DNA of 64,000 nucleotides from Jacaranda mimosifolia (GCA_018894105.1 CM032133.1:14336501-14400500); one strand, 5' to 3'; counted from the stretch's first letter, positions 1 to 11,160 are shown. Notes: generated by a model not told the origin, from the letters alone. Numbers and translations: made by a program.

Positions 1-16
1 ATGGAACCTTGGGCTA

Positions 17-300
17 TGATTGCTTGTGAGACCATGCCTCATTTTCCATGTTCATGAGATTTTATGGTGGTTTTGGTATTTTAAAGATGTGAGAATATGA
101 ATTGAGGTTTGTGATTGCTTGTGAAACCAGGCCTTATTTTCCATGTTTCTGAGATTTTAGGGTGATTTTGGTGTTTTAGAAATATGAGAATAGGAAATGA
201 GGTTGTGATTGGTTGTGAGATATAGTGTAATGATTATGGTGATTTGATGGGTTGATGTAATGTGAGGTTGTGATTGGTTGTGAGATTGTTTATGAGATAT
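17..300. repeat. Degenerate ~95-bp tandem repeat
   Basis: The phrase tgattgcttgtgag recurs near 17, 112, 205 and 269. Each copy is followed by a related stretch (attttccatgtt, gagattttatgg, tttagaaatatgag). The first two periods are about 94-95 bp; the last is shorter. No coding potential is seen. Confidence 0.6.
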
Positions 301-1119
301 TTTTGAGAGATTTGTTTGAGAGACTTTCAATATAGGAATTGGTCCTTATTTGAATTTTGTTCGTTTCCACTCCTCAGTCAAAGCATTTTTTGAGTCCACT
401 CCCCAATTGAGTTAAAAAGACAAAAGCAACCCCACTTAAATTGAAAATACCAGGAGACACTACTCAACCACTCACAAACATGTTACTTCAAAATAACTCT
501 CTCCTTTCATGTTTTTTCTTTCTCTTCCCTTCATCTTCAAGACCGATTCTCACTCTCTCAGACGACGCTATCTTGGCCCTATTCCCACTGGTGTTGCAAT
601 AACTAGCCTTCTTCTCTCTTCCCCTTTTCATTTTTGAACTAGTTTTTCACCGTTCATTGTGTTGCCCAAGCTAGAAGGGTTTGTATTTTTGCTCCTCAAT
701 TGCATAGTTTACGAGGTAAGTTTTGTAATTTTCTCTTCTATTATTTTGTATTGAAATACTGAAAGAATTTTCGTACATTTATTTGTTTGCTTCTTGTTTT
801 ATCTTGGCTTTAATTATTTTAGGCTTCATTTTGATATACTTAATTCACCCACAATCATTCTCTTCTTTTATAAAAACCTCTAATGTAAGTTTTTTCGTAC
901 TTGAATATTGTCAATTTATACTTTATTTTTGTTTTAATTGTATATTTTAATTATCAATTATCTGAATTTAATAATTATAAAATTCATATAAGGTATAGTA
1001 TATATTAGTTGTTTGTAACTAACTTTTAAGAATATTATCTGATTTATGGTGTACACAAAATGTATAAATCATATTTAAGCATTTCTTAGGCATTCATTCC
1101 TACAAAGAAAAAATAATTT

Positions 1120-3125
1120 TACTGTATTAGAATGTCTTATGTGTTGTTTCAAGCATCAAATTGAGGTTAAACTCGATCTTTTGGAAAGCAAGTATAAAAT
1201 CACCCAAAATAAGCACATAAGTAGGGAAAACTCTGTACATAAAAGCAGTTCCAAAGTACATAGTCACCAAAAAAAACTAGATACTTTTTTGCGAATTTCT
1301 AGTATCATTCTCAACACATAAGGGATCAAGTTCAATTCGGCCTAATTTGGCCATTGAATGATCATAAGACCATGATATATTAGTCCTAGGACTCATATAG
1401 TATGATAGGTTTAATAGTTTTTGATTGTGGTGTTGGGAGGATTCATTTGGCTCATGTATCAATGATTTATACTAGATGAATGAGAGCACAAGTGGTTGGT
1501 TGTTGGTGTTTACACTTCCAACCATTCAATAGGTGCTATCACAAGATTATTTGAAGTAAAGATGATTTAATTGTATTAAATTGTCTTATGTGTTGTTCCA
1601 AGCATTGAATTGAGGTTAGACTTGGCCTTTGGGAAAACAAGTCGCAAAATAAGTACATAAATAGGAAAAACTCAGTACATAAATGCAGTTTTGAAGTACA
1701 TAATCACCAAAATTATGTGCTTTTTGTAGATTTACAGTATCATTTTCAACACATAAGGGGCCCAGTTCGATTCAACCTAATCTGACCATTATATGATCAT
1801 AAGACCATGAAGTATTAGTTTTAGGACTCATATAGTCATGATAGGTTCAGTGGTTTTTGATGGTGATGTCGGGATGATTCATTGGTTCATGCATCAATGC
1901 TTTATACTTGTATGAATGTGAGCACAAGTGGTTAGATATTAATGTTTATGTTGCCAACCATTTCAAGACCTACTATCAGAAGCATTGAAGAAAATATGAT
2001 TTTATTGTATTAGAGTGTCTTATATGTTGTTCCAAGCATTGAATTAAGGTTAAACTCGGTCTTCGGGAAAGCAAGTACAAAATCATGCAAAATAAGTACA
2101 TAGACATGGAAAACTTAGTACATAAAAGTAGTTCCAAAGTACATAATTGCCAAAACTAGTTTTTTTTGCAGATTTCTCAGTATCATTCTCAGCACATAAG
2201 GGACCGAGTTCAATTTGACCTAATCTGGCAATTACATGATCATAAGACTATGATGTCTTAGTCCTATAACTCATATAGTCATGATAGGTTTAGTGGTTTT
2301 TGATGGTGATGTCAGGAGGATTCATTTGGCTCATGCATCAATGATTTATACTAGTATGAATGAGAGTACAAGTGGTTAGATGTTGGTGTTTGTGTTTCCA
2401 ACCATTTCAACATGTGCTATCACAAGCATTATTTGAAGAAAAGATGATTTTATTGTATTAAAGTGTCTTAAGTGTTGTTCCAAGAATCTAATTGAGGTTA
2501 AACTCGATCTTTGAGAAAACAAGGACAAAATCACATAAAATAGGTAAATAGGGAAAACTCAATACATAAAAGTAGTTCCAAAGTACATAATTGCCAAAAC
2601 TAGGTACTTTTTGCAGATTTTTCAGTATCATTCTTAGCACATAAGGGACCAAGTTCAATTCGACCTAATCTGGCAATTACATGATCATAAGATCACGACG
2701 TATTAGTCCTAGGACTCATATAGTCATGAAAGGTTTAGTGGTTTTTGATGGTGGTATCTGGAAGATTCATTTGGCTTATGCATAAGTGGTCTATAGTAGT
2801 ATGGACAAGAGCACAAGTGGTTGGATATGGGTGTTTCTGTTTCCAACTATTTCAACACGTACTATCACGAGCATTATTTGAAGAAAGGATGATTTTATTG
2901 AATTAGAATGCCTTATATGTTGTTTTAAGCATCGAATTGAGCCTAAACTTAGCATTTGAAAAATCAAGTACAGAAACACGCAAAATAAGTATACAAATAG
3001 GGCGAATTCAGTACATAAATTCCGAAATTGGGTTATCCTAACTACTGGAATGATGTGTATCCATACCATTACTTTAAGAAAATATGATTTCATTATTTTA
3101 GATAGTCTTATATGTTGTTTTCACT
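1120..3125. repeat. Tandem array of ~445-bp units, 4.4 copies
   Basis: Unit starts are marked by a tgtcttatrtgttgtt motif at about 1133, 1582, 2016, 2464 and 2909. That gives periods of 449, 434, 448 and 445 bp. A sixth start near 3102 follows a unit shortened to about 195 bp. Each unit keeps the same blocks: cataaggg, atgatcataaga, ggactcatatag, attcatttggct and gagcacaagtgg. Units differ by scattered substitutions and small indels. The small ORFs in it do not repeat between units, so the array is non-coding. Confidence 0.85.
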
Positions 3126-3845
3126 AATAATTTGAGATAAATTAGGCCATATGACCAGTGAGTATAAAAAATACTTTATTGCAGTATTAATTTTTTAAAA
3201 TCAAGTACTTTGTTCCAATTATCAAGTATGTACCTACATAAATGAAATAATGGTCATTTGAAATAAGGTATTATTTTTCTAATTGACAGTATAGTACAAA
3301 ATGACTCTAAATATAAATCTACACTATGGCTGAAAAATAATGCTAATTCATAACTATTTTATATACTAAAAGAATAGGACAATATATCCATAAATTGGAT
3401 ATAATTATGCATATGCAATTAAATGGTTGTTCTTGACCCTTTTCTGTTGCTTCTTGATTTCTCTCCTTCAAACTCTAAATCCTATTTTCCTTTCTCTTTA
3501 ATTTTAACGAAATATTAGAGGTCCATGAAGGTTGAGCAACTCTCATCAGTTCTATTTCCACCCGTCTTCAATATACCCCTTTAATCCCAAATCTTTGCTT
3601 GAACACATCTTCAAATCCTATTTATGTATTGGTTGTTGCTTTCTCACTAAGTAGTTGAGTTCTTGATTGTTGTTAGCACTGCTAAAACAACTGAGACTTT
3701 TCTAATAGAAGAGAAAAGAGGAATCCTCAATTTCTCTATTGTTTGTTTAGGATATTCTCTTTTTTTGCGACAACAAATAGTAAAGGCATACTGCAAGACC
3801 CATCAAGAAATAGGTTGTCAATGGCAGAAAAATAAAATTAAAAAA

Positions 3846-3992
3846 GAAAGAAGAAGAAGAAGAAGAAGAAGAAGAAGAAACTGCCTTGATGTATCTATGG
3901 AAGAGAGGTGTCGTGGGGAGAGAGAGGTGGAGAGAAAATCTAGGTTTGCGAATAGAGAGAGAAAGTGTTTTTATGTAATCCCCCCCCCCCCC
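3846..3992. repeat. GAA microsatellite and 13-C homopolymer
   Basis: A (GAA)n run fills about 3846-3880. A run of 13 C followed by 8 A lies at 3980-4000. The small ORFs here on both strands are artefacts of these simple repeats. Confidence 0.85.
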
Positions 3993-4351
3993 AAAAAAAA
4001 GCAAACAATAAGACTTATGAGGGCATTTTGGTAAAATCAAGTGAGTAGGGAGTAAACTCTAAATTGAAAACTGAAGTAGGGAGTTAAAATTATAACATTG
4101 ATGGGTGGGGACTGGATCATGAATTGAAATATATGTTTGGGTATTTTTACTTTTTACACTAATAAATCCATTTTATAATTTACTCAATATTCAGTTTGAT
4201 TATATATTTTAAATTATTATAAATACTTACATGAAATCATAACTACTGAATAAATATAATTTAATTACTATAAACCCATCACTATATATCTCTCATTTGT
4301 TTGCAAATTGTATATTTTTTTTATTTAGTTTATAATTAATTTATTATCAAA

Positions 4352-4590
4352 CTAAAATATCACATCTTCATCGCTCTCCTCCTTCGACTCCTTCTCTGTA
4401 GCAGGGGCTGTGACATTAGCACACTCATCACTGGCATCAACACCACCACTAGATCCAACGTTCAAGATGAGATCCTCAGTCTTTCTCTTCTCACAAAGCT
4501 TAGCAGGTACTCTAGGTTAATATGATTCCACCATCAGACTCGTCTTCTTCACTGAAGCAACCATCTTTTCAGCAGTGAAGATGCCATCGT
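4352..4590 (-). pseudogene. Last exon of an unidentified gene, broken
   Basis: On the minus strand a reading frame runs from an acceptor-like site (ttttccaag at about 4591) to a TAG at 4352-4354. It ends in a lysine/glutamate-rich acidic tail (KEESDEDVIF). An in-frame TAA lies about a third of the way in, after VESY, so this copy is probably dead. I do not recognise the family. Copia-1 begins 58 bp upstream of the exon, that is, in the predicted preceding intron. The composition (GC-richer, charged, no low-complexity DNA) sets it apart from its neighbours. Confidence 0.4.
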
Positions 4591-4648
4591 CTTGGAAAAT
4601 CAAGATAAAATAGGTGCAAGTAAGTTCTCCCACATACATTTTTCGTTC

Positions 4649-5136
4649 TGTTTGGTGTAAATATATAATTTAAGAGAGATTAATAAGTTTGAGGAAAGAA
4701 TTTGATATAACAATGCAACATCACAATCATTTTCCAAAATTCATGCAATACAATTTTGGAGTAATTTTGACTACAAAATATTTTTCACTCTTTTTGTTAC
4801 ATCAATCTCTCTTAGTACAAATACATATCTCTTTCTAATTTCTATCTTATGCAAACGTTCATACAAGTACATACAGCGCACATATATATAAGCACTACAA
4901 TTTTCTACACAATTTTTCATGCTTCTCTTGGTATAAGAAGCAAAGATGAACTTTGCTTCTCTTGGTATAAGAAGTAAAGATGAACTTTCCTACTCCATCC
5001 TTATCTCTTGGTATAGGAAGCAAAAACAAACTTTGCAACTTCATCCTTAACCTCCATTGACTTTTTTAGTTTCTTCATTTTCCTTTTCTTTTTTCTTTTT
5101 TTTTTTTTGGTGAGAATTACAAATTATTTTTTAATA
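4649..5136 (-). repeat. Copia-1 3' LTR
   Basis: It matches 8008-8474 along its whole length and begins tgtttggtgtaaat. The inner end reads aata where the other copy keeps the canonical ..ca. Inside are two to three copies of a ~31-bp block around cttggtataagaagcaaaga (about 4922-5035), more than in the other LTR. A TATA-like tract (tatatata, near 4882) lies in the expected U3 position for minus-strand transcription. Confidence 0.9.
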
Positions 5137-5155
5137 CCCTACCTTAATTTGTAAT
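5137..5155 (-). promoter_or_regulatory. Copia-1 polypurine tract
   Basis: Read on the minus strand, the bases next to the 3' LTR are aaattaaggtaggg. This is a purine-rich tract directly abutting the LTR, as needed for plus-strand priming. Confidence 0.6.
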
Positions 5156-5249
5156 TCGAACTTCTTTTCAAAGTTTCTCAATTTTTTCTGCACTGGCTGC
5201 TTTTGTAAATCTATCTGCTAACTATTTATTTGTATTGATGAACTCCAAC

Positions 5250-5960
5250 TTAATTTCTTGATTGTTGACGAGATTTCTGATAAAATGATAATGAAGTACA
5301 AAGTGCTTCGACCTCACATGAAAAACTAGATTTTTTTTTCATTGTGATAATTGATATATTATTGTAGAAAATTGTTGTGGGAGTATCTTGCTTTTGCTGA
5401 ACATCCTCTAAAATCCTTCTAAGCCTAAACAGCTTCTTTTCCAGCTTCATTATACATATGTGGCTCACATATAAAATACACAGCATCACATGATTCATAA
5501 ATTTCTCTTAGGTTTTGCACATTTCTGATTGGGCTTTCAGATTCTAGATATAATCTACTAGATGATTCTGATGAACTAGAACTTAGACTAGAGCTTGAAC
5601 TGGTGCTTCCGCTTGTGCTTGGTTGGTCATTTTGTTTTGAAGTAGAAGCCAGGCTAGGCAAGTATATGATCTTCATTTTCAACTTTTCATTTTCTTCCCA
5701 ATTCCATGCCTGATTTTCATAAAAAAATAACATCTCGAGAGATAATGAGTTTGTTTGTCTTTGGATCTAATAATCGATATCCCTTGGATTTGTCATTGTA
5801 ATTGATAAAGATAAGTTTTCCTCCTTTATCATCAAACTTCTCTTTTTGCTGAGAAAGAATGTGTGAATAAGCAATACATCCAAAGACTTTGAGATGATTT
5901 ACTTATGGCTTTCTTCAATGCCATGCTTCATATAGAGTCTTGTTTGGAACAACTTTAGTT
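5250..5960 (-). pseudogene. Copia-1 post-integrase region joined to RNase H end
   Basis: Minus-strand translation gives the usual copia sequence after integrase (HLKVFGCIAYSH, then KGYRLLDPKTNKLIISRD). A serine-rich linker follows at 5425-5733. Without any RT palm the sequence then enters the end of RNase H (LRRILEDVQQKQD, 5390-5450). The junction falls at about 5435-5460, where both partners encode an EA-x-K-like motif, and a one-base frameshift follows. About 300 codons of RT and RNase H are missing relative to the family. Confidence 0.75.
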
Positions 5961-6059
5961 GGAGATTGGTTCAAATTATAGACTACTGTATTAATTGCTT
6001 CTCCCCAATAACTTTTTGGAAGTCCTTTGCCTGACATCATGCTTCGTGCCATTTTAACA

Positions 6060-6560
6060 ACCATACGATTCTTTCACTCAACAACTCTATTTTGTTAAGT
6101 ATTGTATCAAACTGTTAGTTGTCGATGGATTTCTTTTTCTTTGCAATAATTCAAAAAGTATTTTCCAATGAATTCATCTCCTCGATCTGTTCTGAGAGTC
6201 TTCATTTTTCTGCCGCTTTGATTTTCCACATGTGCTTTGAATTCCAGGAATTTAGAAAATGCATATAACTCTTGCTTTAAAATATAAACCCACATCATTC
6301 TAGTGTAGTCATCAACAAATAGAAGAAAATACCTGTTATTGTTCAGAGATGGCGTCTGTGTTGGTCCATATATATCAGCATGTACTAACTCAAGGGGAGC
6401 TTTAGCTCTATTTGATATCTTTGGAAATGGTAGATGATGCATTATTCCAAAGATAAATCCTTTATATGTCTTGTCTCGATCTAGAATATTTGGAAGGCCA
6501 AGTACCATATTTTTCTTTTTCAACAAATTCAAGCCTTTACAGCTCAAATGCTCATACCGT
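6060..6560 (-). pseudogene. Copia-1 integrase
   Basis: The open frame from 6547 to 6107 carries the integrase core. A catalytic Asp lies in ELVHADIYGP and a second in YFLLFVDDYTR, and the third acidic region follows LRTDRGDEFIGKYF. The GAG-pre-integrase segment is just upstream. The frame is interrupted near 6100 by stops, after which the family's NR-x-x-VxMARSM motif can still be read. Its role would have been insertion of the cDNA; no full-length enzyme is possible here. Confidence 0.85.
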
Positions 6561-7110
6561 ATATGCCAAAGGTTGCAATCTTCATTTGTTGAACTCTAAA
6601 GCACAGTTTTCTCATTCAATGGAAAATTAAGAGGAAAAACTTTATTGGAACTCATCTTAATTTTGGCCATCATGAAATTCTTTTGCTTGTCAACAATGAC
6701 ACGCTAGTCATTATTGAACTCCACTTTGTAATCTTTCTCCAATAGCTGACCAACACTTAACAAATTTTGTGCTAAATCGAAAACATAAAATACATCCTTG
6801 ATGATATTAATTTTACCTTCTTTTGTTCGGACCTCAATTGCTCATTTTCCCATAATCTTGTGGGTTTTTCCATCTCCCAATTTTATTTCTAATGAATATG
6901 ACTCATTGAGTTTCACGAACATTTTTTATTTCCATACATGTGATTGCTGCAACCGCTATCCACATACCAAATATTTTGAAGTTGTTGTTGAGAACTCATG
7001 CAGGAATAAAATACTTGATCTACTTCTGTGAAGTTGGCTTTATTTGATTCTCCATCTTCTTTATACCAGCAATCTCTTTGGGAATGATTTGCATTTCTGC
7101 ATTTCTTGCA
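6560..7110 (-). pseudogene. Copia-1 gag zinc knuckle and aspartic protease
   Basis: A CX2CX4HX4C knuckle (CKKCRNANHSQRDC) is encoded at about 7069-7110. Protease follows, with the active-site DSG at 6952-6960 in the context W-Y-V-DSG-C-S-N-H-M. Downstream come the usual glycine- and hydrophobic-rich protease segments up to a stop at about 6596. Knuckle and protease are in different frames today, so frameshifts have accumulated. Confidence 0.75.
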
Positions 7111-7292
7111 TTTGTAGCGATAGTCTTTGATGTCATGACCACTTTTTCTCTAATTAAAAGTACTCCTTTTTCCTGTCCTCGGCCTTGGAGGTTTTTATAT
7201 TTGCCACGGCTTATTCCTACTGAACCTTTTTGCATAAGTTCATTTTTCTTTTGTTTTTGGTCATTTCTCTGATTTCTCTGCTTTGACATATT

Positions 7293-7935
7293 GACTTTTA
7301 TCTAAAAAGCTTGTTCCAGGCTTTAGCTTGAAAATCTGCTCATCCTCTTTTCATGAGCTTTTAATGATCCCATAAGTTTATCCAAAGATAATTTTGACAA
7401 ATCTTTGGATTCTTCAATCGCAGCGACTATATGCTCGAACCTTGCTGGTAAACTTCGTAGCACTTTTTCTATGATCTTCGATCTTCAATAGTCTCTCCAT
7501 ATCCTCTAATTTGATTAACTACGATAGAAACTCTAGAAAAGAATCCTTACAGATTTTCGGTCTATTTCATGGCTAGGTTATCAAAATCCCATCATAAATT
7601 TTGCAACTTAATGGAGATAACATTTTCATAACCTGCAAATTGATTTTTCAAAATTTGCCACACCTGTAATGCGTGGGAGGATAAATCTACTTACCCCTTG
7701 GTGCATAAAGGACAAGGCTCTCTTCCATCCTCGGTCTTGTTCTCCTTGTGCTCTTTCTTCTTTGTTGTTGTTAATATTGCTTTTTTCTCTGGCGTATATG
7801 TTTCATACCCCTCTTCAACGATATCCCAAAGTTCATAGGACACGAATAACGTCCTCATTAGAACACTCCATAACTTATAATCTTGACCAACAAAGATTGG
7901 AACACCTTATTGGGAATATGAGAAGGCAAGCTCAT
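7293..7935 (-). pseudogene. Copia-1 gag (DUF4219 + UBN2-like)
   Basis: The first ATG after the PBS is at 7933-7935. The N-terminal DUF4219-like block reads DYKLWSVLMRTL (from 7882), then a LWDIVEEGYE motif in the next frame. The UBN2-like part at about 7300-7600 contains EKVLRSLP-ARFEHIVAAIEE and LSKLSLDKLMGSLKAHEKR. Several stops and frameshifts separate the pieces. Gag would have formed the virus-like particle. The N-terminal block is the in-window comparison for exon 2 of the ankyrin/PGG gene. Confidence 0.75.
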
Positions 7936-7988
7936 TGCTGCTACTTGAAGCTATTTTATGAGTCGGAGAGGTTCTCAAGCCAAAGGGT

Positions 7989-8001
7989 GGCTTCGATACC
8001 A
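7989..8001 (-). promoter_or_regulatory. Copia-1 PBS (initiator tRNA-Met)
   Basis: Minus-strand tggtatcgaagcc, six bases inside the 5' LTR, resembles the common plant copia primer site tggtatcagagcc, complementary to the 3' end of initiator tRNA-Met. Confidence 0.8.
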
Positions 8002-8007
8002 CAAATA

Positions 8008-8474
8008 TGTTGGGTGTAAATATATAATTCGAGAGAGATTAATAAATTAGGGGAAATAATTTGATATAACAATGAAATATTACAATAATTTTTCAAAATT
8101 CATGCGATATGATTTTGGAATAATTTTGACTACAAAATATTTTTTACTCTTTCACTTACATCAATCTCTCTCTCAGTACAAATACATATCTCTCTCTAAT
8201 TTCTATCTTATGCTAACATTCATACAAGTACATACAACACACATATATATAGGTACCACAATTTTCTACACAATTCTTCATGCTTCTCTCTGTATAAGAA
8301 GCAAAGAAATTTTCTACACAATTCTTTATGCTTCTCTTGGTGTATGAAGTAAAGATGAACTTTGCTACTTCATCCTTATCTCTTGGTATAGGAAGCAAAA
8401 ACAAACTTTGCAACTTCATCCAACCTTTATTTTCTTTTTCTTTTTTTGTGAGAATTACAAATTATTTTTTAACA
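8008..8474 (-). repeat. Copia-1 5' LTR
   Basis: It begins tgttgggtgtaaat and ends tttttaaca, so TG..CA termini are intact. It differs from the 3' LTR by many substitutions and by the number of internal ~31-bp blocks, which points to an old insertion. Confidence 0.9.
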
Positions 8475-9026
8475 CTTTCTACAGAGAAATAAATCAAAAG
8501 CAAGAGTTTCTAAGACCTATTTTTAGATAACTTTAGACAAAAAGAGAGAGATGAATATGTGAAAAAGTTGAGTCGTGAGACAGATAGAGAAGAAAAAGTT
8601 GAGGTGTTAGATAGAGAGAGATAAATAAGAGAGAAAATAGAACTGTGTGCCTTAGGAGAGGGTTTCTAAGATAGTTGACTCCGTGCTCCAAAGATTGAGA
8701 GAAATTCTCACATCCAAACAAAGCTCTGCCTAAATCTTGTGCTTATGAGGAAGAAAAATTGGGTTTTTGCCCCCAAACAACCACAAGTTTGAAGTTTATA
8801 TTCCCAATCTTGTCAAATTCTTATTGCTAGACATGTATTAGTATGAGTAAATAATTTTTCAAGTAAATTTTGGAGTGTGTTTCAATTTGGGAATAATCTA
8901 AATGCGTAAGTGTACAATTCTCAATAATTGAAGTAGAGGTTTTATCCTAGAGACTCCAAAGGATGCATGTATGAACTGATAAAGTAGTCATTTTTATTCA
9001 ATTCCAAGAAAGTATAGCAATTAAGG
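8475..9026. other. Spacer without recognisable gene
   Basis: The stretch is AT-rich with a GAGA-rich part at 8535-8640. It may be the continuation of the intron into which copia-1 inserted. I see no exon-like frame and no repeat shared with the rest of the window. Confidence 0.4.
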
Positions 9027-9376
9027 GGAAAATTATAATTTTCGTCCCTAAACTTAGCCACTTATTTGGTTTTCATCCCTTAATAGTATGCAATTACAAA
9101 ATTGGTTCCTAAAGTGTCTATTTTTTAACAAATCGCGTCTTTGCCGTTAACCATCTAGTTAAATTGGACGAAAATTGGTCATATGCAACTAATGGAAGGA
9201 AATACACCAGATTCTTGCCTAATTTCCCGCCAAGCATGTTTCTTGGATTTTTTTATATCATTTTGTCTCATTTTTTGGTCAATTTGTCACAGAATTTAGT
9301 CAAAGCAAACAAGAGAAGTTTCGTTCAGTGGTGTGAAGCAAAAACAGAGGAGGAAAATTAGAGAGAAGGCAAAACA

Positions 9377-9529
9377 AGTTCAAGCAATTCCTTCAATAGA
9401 CGTTCAAGCAACAAGTTTCATCCAAACTCTCCATTATTTTGTGATTGTGGATATGAGTTACCATTGTTAACATCATGGACCTCAAATAACCCAGGTAGGA
9501 GATATCGTGCTTGCCCAAAAAATAGCTAA
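9377..9529 (+). pseudogene. zf-GRF zinc-finger fragment, left arm
   Basis: The plus-strand frame encodes a serine-rich lead, then CDCGYELPLLTSWT and NNPGRRYRACP before TAA at 9527. The pattern C-x-C-G, T-S-W-T-x-x-N-P-G-R-x-Y, C-P is the signature of the GRF zinc finger (PF06839). The start ATG seen in the other arm is ACA... here (aaaacaagttc), so this copy cannot begin at the same place. The frame ends at the palindrome centre, before the rest of such a protein. Confidence 0.75.
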
Positions 9530-9656
9530 AAGTAGCATGGGTTATTTGAGGTCCATGATATTAATAATGGTAGCTTATATCCACAATCACAAAATAATTG
9601 AGAGTTTGGATGAAACTTGTTGCTTGAACAACTGTTGAAGGAATTGCTTGAACTCA
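9526..9656 (-). pseudogene. zf-GRF zinc-finger fragment, right arm
   Basis: The mirror copy on the minus strand keeps an ATG (9654-9656) and CDCGYKLPLLISWT, then runs into a stop after NNPCYF because the GRR part is lost at the palindrome centre. The same frame is open upstream to 9768. It is a truncated gene fragment captured twice, head to head, with the left arm. Confidence 0.7.
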
Positions 9657-10733
9657 TTTTGTCTTCTCTCCAATTTTTCTCCTCTGTTTTTGCTTCACAC
9701 CACTGACCGAAACTTCTCTTGCTTCCTTTGACTGAATTTTGTGACAAATTGACCAAAAAATGAGACAAAATGATATAACAAATCCAAGAAACATGCTTGG
9801 TGGGAAATTGGATAAGAATTTGGTGTATTTCCCTCCATTAGTGGTCATGTGCAAGGCACATTGCCACTTTCTATCCAATTTAACTGGATAGTTAACGGCA
9901 AGGACACAATTTGTTAAAAAATAGACATTTTTGGGACCAATTTTGTAACTGCATACTATTAAAGGATGAAAACCGAATAAGTAGCTAAGTTTAGTTGCGA
10001 AAATTATAATTTTCCTGCAAATTATAATTATATAGTTCTGTCCAATTATAATTTTCCTGCATACTATTAAATTAGATTTTGAGAGAGCATGCATGCTTGT
10101 GAGCTTGTTACACTTGCCTAGCCATATAATATTTTTCCTATCATCCGGCCAATAAGTTAAGCAAAAATGCAAGTAATTAATATGGGCTTGGTGATTGGAA
10201 GTGGGTTGAGGTAAGATGTTTAGTTGTGTAAGCTATGCCAATTTGATTACTTGTTATTTTTTTGTTTTCTATCAATTATACTAAAGTAGTAGACTAGCAT
10301 ACCAAATGGAGTGGTTCTCACTATTATCCCTTTTAATTCATATGATTTCTTATGGGTATTTTGAATTTCAAATTAAAATGATGAGGAAAGTGATGAAGAT
10401 GTGGAGTGCAGGTTGTTGTTTTCATCAAGTTTGGTTACTTTGAACACGATATGATCACTTATGTGACGAAAATGGGACTTTCCAATAAACTTCGTTAGTC
10501 AAAATATATTTTTACATCATATATAGGTATGCCTAGATTTCTTTTTTTCTCAATCTTCTATTATTACTCCATGCTATTAATGAATTATAGTTTCTTCATT
10601 TTTCAAAACTCGAGACCATGGTTGTAAGATATTGACGAAGCAGTCAATATGACGTGTTAATGGAAGCTTCATGGAGGTACTCGTTTTCTAAGCATTGAGG
10701 CACGAGTAAGTGACTTTAAACTTAAGTAATAGT

Positions 10734-11160
10734 CACTACAAAAAGATAAAATATTTGTAATAAAATAATAAGTGATAATGTAATAATTATCATTAATAAT
10801 ATGCATTAAGTGATAGTAGCTTTTATTTTGTCACTAATAATATTTTTCACATGACAATAAATTTTTTTTTCTATCACAATATGGCTTAATAGTGACAAAA
10901 ACTAATGTCTTTAGTTATCATCATTGACAATTAGTAACAGTATTGCTATGGTGACAATCTAGTGACAAATGAAAATTATTACTATAATCTGTAACAAGAT
11001 TTTCATTGTCACTAAGCTGTTAAAATAAGTGTTTCACTAATTATTAATGGTGACAACTTAAGTACTATACTTGTTACTATCTAATTTGTAAAAATCATTA
11101 AGGTGTCAAAATAATCTTTTATCACCTAATATATATAATTAATGATATTTTTTTGTATTG
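10734..11160. mobile_element. CACTA-like non-autonomous element
   Basis: It begins CACTACAAAAAGATAAAAT. It ends in the near-complement atgatatttttttgtattg, so the TIRs match at about 15 of 18 positions. Between them the motif gtgacaa / ttgtcac is scattered in both orientations (for example near 10896, 10933, 10952, 10967, 11003 and 11050), typical of CACTA subterminal repeats. There is no coding sequence. The flanking triplets (agt / tca) do not match, so the right end may be off by a few bases. Confidence 0.6.

Larger units (their letters stand above)
330..4140. mobile_element. Possible long-TIR DNA element carrying the 445-bp array
   Basis: The left edge (about 335-440) and the reverse complement of the right edge (about 4030-4140) look like diverged copies of each other. 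Both have gaattt/caattc followed by tccactcc/gtccccac and then actcccc/actcccta blocks. Pyrimidine-rich, UTR-like DNA follows inside both ends. No transposase is seen and no clean target-site duplication was found. It could also be two unrelated promoter-like regions. Confidence 0.25.
4649..8474 (-). mobile_element. Copia-1: Ty1/copia retrotransposon lacking RT
   Basis: A complete insertion on the minus strand: LTR, polypurine tract, pol remnant, protease, gag, PBS, LTR. The flanking pentamers are cgttc (4644-4648) and ctttc (8475-8479), a target-site duplication with one mismatch. Gag, the CCHC knuckle, protease, integrase and the last part of RNase H are recognisable. Nearly all of reverse transcriptase is absent, and the element is only 3.8 kb where autonomous relatives are about 5 kb. 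Stops and frameshifts occur throughout. It is dead but structurally clear. Confidence 0.9.
9027..10014. mobile_element. Foldback element: ~470-bp inverted arms, ~44-bp loop
   Basis: Nearly all of 9027-9493 is repeated in inverted order at 9538-10014, with only small differences. The outer ends read ggaaaattataattttcg on both arms. The loop is 9494-9537. Each arm contains, from outside in, a non-coding terminal part, a UTR-like part and the start of a zf-GRF open frame. A 9-bp flanking repeat is possible but imperfect (gcaattaag / gcaaattat). The transcript of either strand would fold into one long hairpin. A Mutator-like foldback is the best guess. Confidence 0.85.

Noticed and set aside
1120..3125. 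CRISPR-like array
   Set aside because: Repeats are ~445 bp, contiguous and diverged, with no spacers; the genome is plant.
3663..4040. Overlapping ORFs of 97-123 codons on both strands
   Set aside because: The Arg- and Ser-rich tracts come from the (GAA)n repeat and the Pro/Gly tract from the C13 run; no domain is present.
9654..10172. 172-codon minus-strand ORF
   Set aside because: It crosses the outer end of the foldback element into flanking DNA in a different frame from the zf-GRF motif, so it is an accident of the palindrome.
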